Assembly (NCBI GenBank): GCA_040007395.1
Contig: JBDTVG010000081.1
Span: 1 to 5,924 of the forward strand
Origin: DATGFK01 sp040007395
Lineage (GTDB): Bacteria > Chloroflexota > Anaerolineae > Aggregatilineales > UBA2796
Direction of reading: 5' to 3'
DNA length: 5,924 nucleotides
Under the pieces are notes generated by a model. It saw only the letters and a program-made list of their open reading frames with translations, did no database searches and had not been told where the DNA came from. Below are positions 1 to 4,867 of this stretch, one piece after another; position 1 is the first letter of the stretch, and the number at the start of each line of letters is the position of its first letter. The position numbers and the translations under genes are program-made.

Positions 1-37
1 CAGCATATTCGATTTTTTATCCTTTACTTTTTTTCGT

Positions 38-223
38 TTAGACCCGATTGCCCTGCTCTTGCAGCAATCCGACATAGGCCCCTTGATGCCGCTGGCAGGC
101 GCGACGGATGAATTCATAATTGGTAAAGTAACCCTTCTTTGCCGAAAGCGCATCGAACAGGTCAGGCGCATCGGCAAATAAGCTGTCTAGATAGGGTTTG
201 TATTCGGGTGAATTCTCAGACAT
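38..223 (-). CDS. small hypothetical protein (61 aa)
   Basis: I do not recognise this protein and assign no function. It is a short, soluble, mildly acidic protein without a signal peptide or membrane segment. The N-terminal half carries aspartate/leucine-rich helices (DSLFADAPDLFDAL, about residues 13-26) and the C-terminal half is more basic and aromatic (YFTNYEFIRRACQRH). The ATG start at 221-223 is supported by AAGGAG at 230-235 with a 6-nt spacer, one of the best ribosome binding sites in the window, and this is the main reason to take the ORF as real. It lies 66 bp downstream of the methyltransferase remnant on the same strand, so it may once have been cotranscribed with it. With element A inserted upstream, its present promoter is unknown. 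A partner or accessory role in the restriction locus is only a guess from position. Confidence 0.66.
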   Translation of the reverse strand: MSENSPEYKPYLDSLFADAPDLFDALSAKKGYFTNYEFIRRACQRHQGAYVGLLQEQGNRV

Positions 224-229
224 AGGGGT

Positions 230-235
230 CTCCTT
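230..235 (-). promoter_or_regulatory. ribosome binding site of the 61-aa ORF
   Basis: AAGGAG on the minus strand, 6 nt before the ATG at 223-221. It fixes the start of the small ORF and argues that the ORF is translated. Confidence 0.7.
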
Positions 236-289
236 GCACAGGTTAGATCTCTAGCTTACACTGATTGCCTCGATTAGGGAACAAGCCCT

Positions 290-1030
290 TCACAACAACC
301 GCCCTTGCTTCGGACTGCCATCGTCGAACAAATCCAACTGATCCGGCGGCGGCGCGTTCTCATCGAGCGGCTCGACCTCTGGCGCGGCGGGCGCAGAGGC
401 GGCAGCTTGCGCGGACTTCTTCCCTTTCTTGGGCTTGGGCAGCCCCGCAAGGATCGACTGCTCCTCGGCGGCACGCTCGAAGTTGAGCGCCAACAGCCGT
501 TTGAGCACTTCCCGCCGCGATTCTTCGGGCATGGTGTAGCGCACGCCCTGCGGAGTCTCGTAGAAGTCGTACTGCACGTCGAAGTCTGACCAGCCATAGG
601 CCGCCGCGACTGCGTGATCCATCTCGACATGCAGCGCCCGCAACTGCGCAATGTCGGTGCTGTGTTCGTGGGGATCGTGGAAGCGGTTATAGGTGTCGGT
701 TAGTCCTTCTTGCCGCGAGATCATGATCTGGTGGCGGGTTTCATAGTACTGTTCGCCAATAGATTCAAGAGAAAGTATCGCCTCATCAGGCGGAAAAGGG
801 AACGGTTCAAAACAGTCGGAGGACGAGTAGCGAATATCTGTTTTCATTGTCGATGTATATTGCCGAACCCAAATTTGGTGCAACGATGATTGTAAACTTG
901 CGAAATGATAGAATCTTTCCAAAGCAAATACGATATGGGGTCCAGCATAAATAATGTTTATAGGTGCAAAGGCAAACTCAACATACTTACTTGTGAAGCT
1001 ATGGAAAAGCACACGTTGCAACGGCCGTGA
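290..1030 (-). pseudogene. 5'-truncated DNA methyltransferase / restriction enzyme (MmeI- or PglX-like), C-terminal remnant
   Basis: This is the C-terminal end of a large class I SAM-dependent DNA methyltransferase of the type found in type IIG/IIL (MmeI-like) and BREX PglX-like enzymes, which modify DNA and in some cases cut it. About 245 codons remain, against roughly 900 or more for full-length members. Numbering from the TTG at 1021, the target-recognition to C-terminal segment is recognisable: residues 42-77 (SLQSSLHQIW then SSDCFEPFPFP), then the conserved RQEGLTDTYNRFHDP block at 103-117 and the LHVEMDHAVAAAYGW block at 130-144. The N-terminal half with the SAM-binding and NPPY catalytic motifs is absent. 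Family-like sequence continues to the very junction with the insertion sequence at 1031, where an in-frame TAG inside the IS end (1034-1036) closes the frame. The tail is a Lys/Ala/Pro-rich linker followed by QLDLF (residues 228-232). The TTG at 1021 is only the first start-like codon, not a believable native start. Family assignment is from memory of conserved motifs; the truncation is seen directly. Confidence 0.8.
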
Positions 1031-1475
1031 TGGCTACAAAGTCCGACAAAGGTTATTTTTCGGCTGCTCATGCCGCTCGGCGGTAAATGTGATGAAGCCC
1101 TCCTAAAACTGGAAATGCATGTATGGGCAGCGAGGTATCCAACACCCATGAGCAGGGATCCGGAGGCACAGGAATGTGCTGGCCAAGGCCTTGGTGCGGA
1201 CGCTCCTGATTGAAATAAGCCACATAGGCCTTGATTATGCGGTATAGGTGGCGTTGGCTTAGCACAAACAAGTGATCTAGGCATTCCCGGCGCACCGATT
1301 TTTGGAAACGTTCACAGACCGCATTGGCGTTGGGCGCGGCCACGGGGGTTTTGAGTACTTTGATGCCAGCACCTCTCGCTACTCGGGCAAACTCAGCGCC
1401 GTATTTGCTGTCGTTATCGCGAATGAGATATTTCGGACCTTCGCCAAACGGCGTGGCCTCGCGGAGTTGTTGTGC
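1031..1475 (-). mobile_element. element A: truncated insertion sequence, 3' part only
   Basis: The left boundary is the IS end TGGCTACAAAG at 1031-1041, the same end as in element C at 2952. From there the sequence tracks element C through the whole 3' part of the transposase gene. Similarity stops at about 1475, just after the codons for AQQLREATPFGE, where element B begins. The transposase-upstream half and the second terminal repeat are missing, and I do not find the missing part on the far side of B. The element therefore cannot move by itself. It borders the methyltransferase remnant and probably caused, or followed, its truncation. Confidence 0.82.
1068..1475 (-). pseudogene. rve-type DDE transposase, C-terminal fragment (element A)
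   Basis: Reading the minus strand from about 1475, the open frame gives the second half of the catalytic core: QQLREATPFGE, PKYLIRDNDSKYG (second catalytic Asp), then NANAVCERF (catalytic Glu), RRECLDHLFVLSQ and the closing GGLHHIYRRAA, ending with TGA at 1068-1070. This matches element C residues of about 239-373 with a few substitutions and a slightly different linker near the end (PPDPCSWVLDTS). The DNA-binding N-terminus and the first catalytic Asp (WACDF in the paralogues) are gone, so it cannot be active. The GTG at 1341-1343 is an internal codon and not a start. Confidence 0.85.
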
Positions 1476-1480
1476 CTGTG

Positions 1481-1507
1481 CTGGCTACAAAGCACATCCG
1501 TTCGGAA
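1481..1507 (+). repeat. left terminal inverted repeat of element B
   Basis: 27 bp identical to the reverse complement of 2760-2786. The inner bases diverge directly afterwards (TTTC on this side, AACC on the other). If one mismatch is allowed the match runs outward to 1475/2792. Confidence 0.88.
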
Positions 1508-1523
1508 TTTCACGCCCTCAACA

Positions 1524-1538
1524 GCTCAAAAGTTGAGC
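1524..1538. repeat. short palindrome GCTCAA-aag-TTGAGC inside the left end of element B
   Basis: Perfect 6-bp arms around a 3-nt centre, 17 bp inside the left terminal repeat. It could be a subterminal transposase site or a small RNA hairpin; I found no equivalent at the right end. Weak evidence for function. Confidence 0.4.
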
Positions 1539-1570
1539 AAACAGGCCCCAATAAACGAGCAGCAGTACAA

Positions 1571-1610
1571 TCTCCAATCAATAGGCCGTCGATCATTCGC
1601 TGATTGGAGA
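1571..1610 (+). promoter_or_regulatory. hairpin that buries the ribosome binding site of the element B transposase
   Basis: TCTCCAATCA (1571-1580) is the exact reverse complement of TGATTGGAGA (1601-1610), giving a 10-bp stem with a 20-nt loop. The Shine-Dalgarno GGAG (1606-1609), 8 nt before the ATG at 1618, lies within the 3' arm. Transcripts entering from outside the element would fold and hide the start; a weak -10-like TACAAT at 1566-1571 would begin RNA within or after the 5' arm and so escape. Such anti-read-through hairpins are known in IS10 and IS50. The pairing is seen directly, the role is inference. Confidence 0.6.
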
Positions 1611-1617
1611 CACCCTA

Positions 1618-2739
1618 ATGTTTGCCAAACTTTTCATTCGTATCAAGCGCACCATTCGGACTGGTTGGCAACAGCTCCAACAGAAAGTTTTGCGGTGGAC
1701 AACACCGATCAAAGTTTCAGTCACCACGGGTGTGCTGGGCGACATCACGCGCAGCAAGTCAGAACTGATCTTGGAAAATGTTCTGTTGCGTCAACAACTA
1801 ATCGTCGTGAGCCGCCAAGTCAAGCGCCCAGCACCGACCAGCAAAGATCGGCTGGTGCTGGTTCTCATAGCGAGTAAACTGCGCCACTGGCAACAAGCCT
1901 TGTTGATCCTCCAACCAGACACGGTGCTACGCTGGCATCGCGACTTGTTCAAATGGGTGTGGAAGCGCAAGTCTAAAGCGACAGGTCATCGGCCACCGTT
2001 GTCGGCGACGATGATCGCCCTCATCAAGCGGCTGGTCTCAGAAAATCGTCTGTGGGGTGCGGAGCGGGTGCGCGGTGAATTGCTCAAGTTGGGTATTATC
2101 GTGAGTAAACGCACCATCCAGAAGTACGCACGCCAAGTCTCCCGACCACGGTCAGGAAAACAAACGTGGACAACCTTTATCCATAATCATGCTGACGTGA
2201 TTTGGGCCTGCGACTTTGTTCAGGTCACGGATGTCTTTTTTCGCGATCTCTTCGCGTTTTTCATTATCGAGGTCGGTTCCCGCCAAGTCATCCATGCAGC
2301 GGTGACGCGGCATCCCTCGGATGCCTGGCTTGCCCAGCAGTTACGAGAGGCTACTCCGTTTGGCGCGGCTCCCAAATACCTGATCCGCGACAACGATAGC
2401 AAGTACGGCACTCGTTTTGCCGCTATCGCTCACAAAACTGGCATTCAACTCCTGAAAACGCCGTTTCGTGCGCCTCGTGCAAACGCGTTTTGTGAACGGT
2501 TCATTGGTTCGGTGCGCCGGGAGTGCTTGGACCATCTATTCATTCTCAGCGAAGCCCATCTTTGCCGGATGGTGCGTGCTTATGTCGATTATTTTAACCA
2601 TGCCCGGCCTCATCAAGGGATAGATCAGCGTCTTCCGATGCCATCTGTTCACGGCAGTGTGCTGCTCTCTTCTCCGGAAAAGGTAGTTAGTACAGCGATA
2701 TTGGGTGGGCTACACCATGACTATCAAATCGCCGCATAA
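1618..2739 (+). CDS. transposase, integrase-core (rve) DDE family, element B
   Basis: A 373-residue transposase that would cut and join the ends of element B. The N-terminus is basic, followed by a helical segment (SELILENVLLRQQ, about 48-60) and a helix-turn-helix region (LRHWQQALLILQPDTVLRWH, about 88-107). A second HTH-like block runs from about 122 to 172, with VRGELLKLGIIVSKRTIQKY at its end. The RNase H-like core follows: WACDF with D199, IRDND with D258 and FCERF with E293, so the catalytic set is complete with D-to-E separation of 35 positions as usual for IS3-type rve enzymes. The end has the typical YFNHARPHQG block (325-334) and GGLHH near the C-terminus. The ATG at 1618 is preceded by GGAG at 8 nt. 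It equals the element C protein in length and aligns without gaps. It appears intact; whether it is active is unknown. IS3/IS481 superfamily membership is likely, finer assignment not made. Confidence 0.92.
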   Translation: MFAKLFIRIKRTIRTGWQQLQQKVLRWTTPIKVSVTTGVLGDITRSKSELILENVLLRQQLIVVSRQVKRPAPTSKDRLVLVLIASKLRHWQQALLILQPDTVLRWHRDLFKWVWKRKSKATGHRPPLSATMIALIKRLVSENRLWGAERVRGELLKLGIIVSKRTIQKYARQVSRPRSGKQTWTTFIHNHADVIWACDFVQVTDVFFRDLFAFFIIEVGSRQVIHAAVTRHPSDAWLAQQLREATPFGAAPKYLIRDNDSKYGTRFAAIAHKTGIQLLKTPFRAPRANAFCERFIGSVRRECLDHLFILSEAHLCRMVRAYVDYFNHARPHQGIDQRLPMPSVHGSVLLSSPEKVVSTAILGGLHHDYQIAA

Positions 2740-2759
2740 CCACCAATTTCAGCCTGGTT

Positions 2760-2786
2760 TTCCGAACGGATGTGCTTTGTAGCCAG
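2760..2786 (-). repeat. right terminal inverted repeat of element B
   Basis: Reverse complement of 1481-1507 with no mismatch; it begins 20 bp after the transposase stop codon. Confidence 0.88.
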
Positions 2787-2805
2787 GACAGGGGTAGGTG
2801 GATGG

Positions 2806-2866
2806 GGACAAAAACCAAAACAGCACGCCCAGGCGATTTACTGTCTGGGCGTGCTGTTTTTTGTCC
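2806..2866. terminator. strong bidirectional terminator-like hairpin between two convergent transposase genes
   Basis: The arms AAAACAGCACGCCCAG (2817-2832) and CTGGGCGTGCTGTTTT (2845-2860) pair over 16 bp around a 12-nt loop. An outer stem GGACAAA (2806-2812) with TTTGTCC (2860-2866) can add to it. On the plus strand the GC-rich stem is followed by six T (2857-2862); on the minus strand it is followed by TTTTGGTTTTTG. Both readings fit an intrinsic terminator. It lies outside both insertion sequences, in the 165-bp gap (2787-2951), and would stop read-through from the element B gene and from the element C gene toward each other. It may be a leftover of an older host gene. Confidence 0.72.
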
Positions 2867-2951
2867 AGGTCAGGTCTATAAGCCGCGTTACAGCTACTTA
2901 TTGTCTACTTAGCATATCTGGGCAAACCAAGGTCGCCTCAGCAGGTCGTGG
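2867..2951. other. spacer between the terminator hairpin and element C, no gene seen
   Basis: Short non-coding remainder without a recognisable ORF, RNA gene or repeat. It shows no similarity to the sequence on the other side of element C, so it gives no sign of the pre-insertion target. Confidence 0.5.
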
Positions 2952-2988
2952 TGGCTACAAAGTGAACCAAAGGTCGTTTTTCGTCTGC

Positions 2989-4110
2989 TCATGCCGCTCT
3001 CCGGTAGACGTGATGAAGTCCACCTAACACTGGATAAGCTGTAATAGGTTGGGCGACCTCTGACGCTGGGCAGGCGAGGGCGGATGGAGTGGGAATGCGT
3101 TGACCGATCCCTTGGTGCGGACGCTCCCAGTTGAAATACGACACGTAGGCCTGGATCATGCGGTACAGGTGCCCTTGGCTGAGCACAAACAAGTGATCCA
3201 AGCATTCGCGGCGTACCGATTTCTGGAACCGTTCGCACACCGCGTTGGCGTTGGGCGCCGCGATGGGAGTTTTGAGGACTTTGATCCCGGCTCCGGCTGC
3301 CACTCGAGCGAACGCCACGCCATATTTGCTGTCATTGTCGCGAATGAGATACTTGGGACCTTCGCCAAAGGGGGTGGCCTCGCGGAGTTGTTGTGCGGCC
3401 CAGGCATCGGTCGGGTTGGTGGTTACCCCGAAGTGCACCACCCGTCGGGAGGCTAATTCGACGATAAAAAACACGAAGTACTGTCGAAAGAACAAGCTGA
3501 CCACGGGCAAGAAGTCACACGCCCAAACATCCTGAGCATGGTTGTGCAAGAAAGTGCGCCAGTTCTGAGTGGAAGGACGTGGCGAGCGAACCTGGTGGAT
3601 GTATTTCTGTATGGTGCGTTTGGCGACATGAAGGTTCAGCTTGAGCAGCTCCCCACGGATGCGTTCGCTGCCCCACAGCGGGTTCTCTTGGGCCATCCTC
3701 TTGATGAGCGCGACCACCTCGGCTGTCAAAGGTGGACGACCCATCTTGACCGCGGATTTCTGGCGCCACACCAGTTTGAACAGCTCACGATGCCACGCTA
3801 ACAACGTCTCCGGCTTCACCACGACCAGAGCCTGACGCCAAGTTCGTAGGCGGCTGGCGAGCAAGACGAGTAGCCGTCGGTCGGTGTTGGTAACTTTCGG
3901 GCGCTTCACCCCGCGCTGGAGGATGATCACTTGTTGGCGCAGTAGGGCGTTCTCCAGCACCAACTCCGGCTTGGGACGCAGCAGGTCGTTGACTGTTTCC
4001 ACGACAGCCGAGCCGTCCCTAGGTTTGGTCCACTTCTGAAGCTTCGTATTGAGCCACTGCATGCCCTGGCCAACGATCGCCTTACCAAAGTTGACAAGTG
4101 CTGCCCACAT
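2989..4110 (-). CDS. transposase, integrase-core (rve) DDE family, element C
   Basis: A 373-residue DDE transposase, paralogous to that of element B and alignable with it end to end without a gap. From the chosen start (MWAALVNFGK) the landmarks are: HTH region about 88-107 (RTWRQALVVVKPETLLAWH), GRPPLTAEVVALIKR from 124, GELLKLNLHVAKRTIQKY 153-170, WACDF with D199, IRDND with D258, VCERF with E293, YFNWERPHQG 325-334 and GGLHHVYRRAA at the end. All three catalytic residues are present. An upstream ATG at 4167 would add 19 residues, but the start at 4110 has GAGGAG at 4117-4122 with a 6-nt spacer and gives the same length as element B, so I prefer it. A -10-like TATACT lies at 4156-4151 with no good -35. 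The gene is convergent to the element B gene. It looks intact. Confidence 0.92.
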   Translation of the reverse strand: MWAALVNFGKAIVGQGMQWLNTKLQKWTKPRDGSAVVETVNDLLRPKPELVLENALLRQQVIILQRGVKRPKVTNTDRRLLVLLASRLRTWRQALVVVKPETLLAWHRELFKLVWRQKSAVKMGRPPLTAEVVALIKRMAQENPLWGSERIRGELLKLNLHVAKRTIQKYIHQVRSPRPSTQNWRTFLHNHAQDVWACDFLPVVSLFFRQYFVFFIVELASRRVVHFGVTTNPTDAWAAQQLREATPFGEGPKYLIRDNDSKYGVAFARVAAGAGIKVLKTPIAAPNANAVCERFQKSVRRECLDHLFVLSQGHLYRMIQAYVSYFNWERPHQGIGQRIPTPSALACPASEVAQPITAYPVLGGLHHVYRRAA

Positions 4111-4116
4111 GTTCAT

Positions 4117-4122
4117 CTCCTC
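4117..4122 (-). promoter_or_regulatory. ribosome binding site that sets the element C transposase start
   Basis: GAGGAG on the minus strand, 6 nt before the ATG at 4110-4108. An ATG at 4116 directly abuts it and is too close; the ATG at 4167 has no comparable site. Confidence 0.6.
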
Positions 4123-4249
4123 TGCCAACCTGAATGGGTGTGTTCGGCTGAGTATAACGAACGGCAAAGGTCCTGGGCCGCCTTGAGACGTGGGAAATAC
4201 GCTCAGATAGCGTTTGTAGCCAGTACGGCGGTCGGCGTTGCGGCGTTGA

Positions 4250-4359
4250 GGCTATATGCCGATAATCCTCAATGGGGGATTGAAACGAACTGGTCGATGA
4301 TTACCCACTTAGGTTGCGTTAAGGCTATATGCCGATAATCCTCAATGGGGGATTGAATG
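4250..4359 (+). CRISPR. CRISPR mini-array 1: two repeats, one 36-nt spacer
   Basis: Repeat 1 is 4250-4286 (37 nt, GGCTATATGCCGATAATCC ... GGGGGATTGAAAC) and repeat 2 is 4323-4359, identical over its first 35 positions. The spacer is 4287-4322. Similarity of the two copies extends a further 7 bp to the left (GCGTTGA/GCGTTAA), so the true repeat may begin earlier. The 3' ending ATTGAAAC is the usual 8-nt crRNA handle of type I and III systems and sets the reading direction as left to right. Repeat 2 ends AATG instead of AAAC, typical of a worn leader-distal terminal repeat. The leader should lie left of 4250, but only 27 bp separate it from element C. No cas gene is in the window. Subtype cannot be settled; I and III are both possible. 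Confidence 0.85.
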
Positions 4360-4534
4360 GCCTTGTCGAAACTCGGCGCTGTTTTGATGCAGAAACCGAG
4401 TTGCGAAAAATGATGGACTAGAGATATACTTTTTATTCATGTGCTTAAAAAAACACGCTCTACAAGGTATCAAATTCGCGTCAAATCGATCTCATAGGTC
4501 AAAAATGCCTCGTAGAATGGAATCGAAGGAAGCG
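4360..4534 (+). other. probable leader of CRISPR array 2, non-coding
   Basis: 175 bp between the worn end of mini-array 1 and the first repeat of array 2, with runs of A and T in the middle (4404-4455) as in many CRISPR leaders. No plausible gene. An imperfectly placed inverted repeat, AACTCGG (4370-4376) with CCGAGTT (4396-4402), sits at its start. It holds a promoter candidate pointing into the array. The leader role follows from position and repeat polarity. Confidence 0.6.
4401..4430 (+). promoter_or_regulatory. candidate promoter for the array 2 precursor RNA
   Basis: TTGCGA (4401-4406) as -35 and TATACT (4425-4430) as -10, with an 18-bp spacer. Transcription would begin near 4437, about 100 bp before the first repeat, in the proper direction for the ATTGAAAC handle polarity. 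Confidence 0.5.
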
Positions 4535-4789
4535 GTTGCAGTCAGCTAATCCTCATTTGGGGGATTGAAACCTGACAAGACCGTAGCGTAGCGTGGCGTG
4601 ATAACTGTTGCAGTCAGCTAATCCTCATTTGGGGGATTGAAACAACTTTGGATTGCCCGTTACCGTGCCGAGCGGCCCAAGTTGCAGTCAGCTAATCCTC
4701 ATTTGGGGGATTGAAACTCCTCATTCGCTGCTTTACGCGTATCTTTATCGTCGTTGCAGTCAGCTAATCCTCATTTGGGGGATTGAAAC
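4535..4789 (+). CRISPR. CRISPR array 2: four identical repeats, three spacers
   Basis: 37-nt repeats (GTTGCAGTCAGCTAATCC ... GGGGGATTGAAAC) at 4535-4571, 4607-4643, 4681-4717 and 4753-4789, with no mismatch between copies. Spacers are 4572-4606 (35 nt), 4644-4680 (37 nt) and 4718-4752 (35 nt). AATCC pairs with GGATT inside the repeat to give the small stem expected for Cas6 recognition, followed by the ATTGAAAC handle. The polarity puts the leader at 4360-4534. The last repeat is perfect and is not followed by another, so there is no visible sign of terminal decay. None of the spacers matches other sequence in this window. The repeat shares its 3' half with mini-array 1 but differs in the 5' half. 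Confidence 0.97.
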
Positions 4790-4796
4790 GAGTAGC

Positions 4797-4827
4797 GGCG
4801 AGGTTTCCTGTATGGGTAAACTTCGCC
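4797..4827 (+). repeat. inverted repeat just downstream of CRISPR array 2
   Basis: GGCGAGGTTT (4797-4806) pairs with AAACTTCGCC (4818-4827), 10 bp with one G-U pair and an 11-nt loop, beginning 8 bp after the last repeat. It lacks a T-run, so it is not a classic intrinsic terminator. It might stabilise the end of the precursor RNA or be chance. Confidence 0.4.
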
Positions 4828-4867
4828 ACTATCGTTCTATTAGCGCTCTGCTGGTTGGAATAGGGAT

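Larger units (their letters stand above)
1481..2786 (+). mobile_element. element B: complete insertion sequence, rve-type transposase, about 1.3 kb
   Basis: Bounded by a perfect 27-bp inverted repeat, 1481-1507 and 2760-2786, beginning (C)TGGCTACAAAGCACATCC. It carries one transposase gene on the plus strand. The TG...CA outer dinucleotides if the end is set at 1482/2785 are usual for IS3/IS481-type elements, though I do not assign a family firmly. No target duplication is visible: the bases outside are CCTGTG on the left and GACAGG on the right, which extend the inverted repeat instead of repeating directly. Element B sits at the broken end of element A. The intact ends and intact gene suggest that this is the youngest or best kept element of the cluster. 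Confidence 0.85.
2952..4222 (-). mobile_element. element C: complete insertion sequence, rve-type transposase, about 1.27 kb
   Basis: The ends are TGGCTACAAAG at 2952-2962 and, on the minus strand, TGGCTACAAAC reading inward from 4222. Only 10 bp match before the two ends diverge, far fewer than the 27 in element B. The transposase gene on the minus strand fills most of it. The left flank ends AGGTCGTGG and the right flank begins GTACGGCGG; I see no target duplication. The element is the parent type of fragment A. Its right end lies only 27 bp from the first CRISPR repeat. Confidence 0.83.

Noticed and set aside
1..37. Possible start of another minus-strand gene (ATG at 6-4 with AAAGGA at 25-20)
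   Set aside because: The spacing of 13 nt is too long for a convincing ribosome binding site and only one further codon is visible before the window edge.
265..651. ORFs of 73, 94 and 125 codons overlapping the methyltransferase remnant
   Set aside because: They are other-frame readings of a GC-rich gene with recognisable family motifs in one frame; compositions are Arg/Ser/Pro-rich and no ribosome binding sites stand out.
958..1284. 108-codon minus-strand ORF over the methyltransferase/element A junction
   Set aside because: Shadow of the transposase 3' end in a different frame, crossing the IS end.
1302..1877. 191-codon ORF on the plus strand crossing from element A into element B
   Set aside because: It spans the junction of two elements and overlaps the true transposase start; its sequence has no family resemblance.
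2787..2951. Possible small RNA or tRNA between elements B and C
   Set aside because: Only the terminator-like hairpin is supported; no cloverleaf, anticodon arm or promoter could be made out.
4111..4167. Longer start of the element C transposase (392 residues)
   Set aside because: The start at 4110 has GAGGAG at the right distance and yields exactly the 373-residue length of the paralogue; the extra 19 residues have no counterpart in element B.
4370..4402. AACTCGG/CCGAGTT inverted repeat as a terminator of mini-array 1
   Set aside because: The stem is only 7 bp with a 19-nt loop and is followed by A-rich instead of T-rich sequence.
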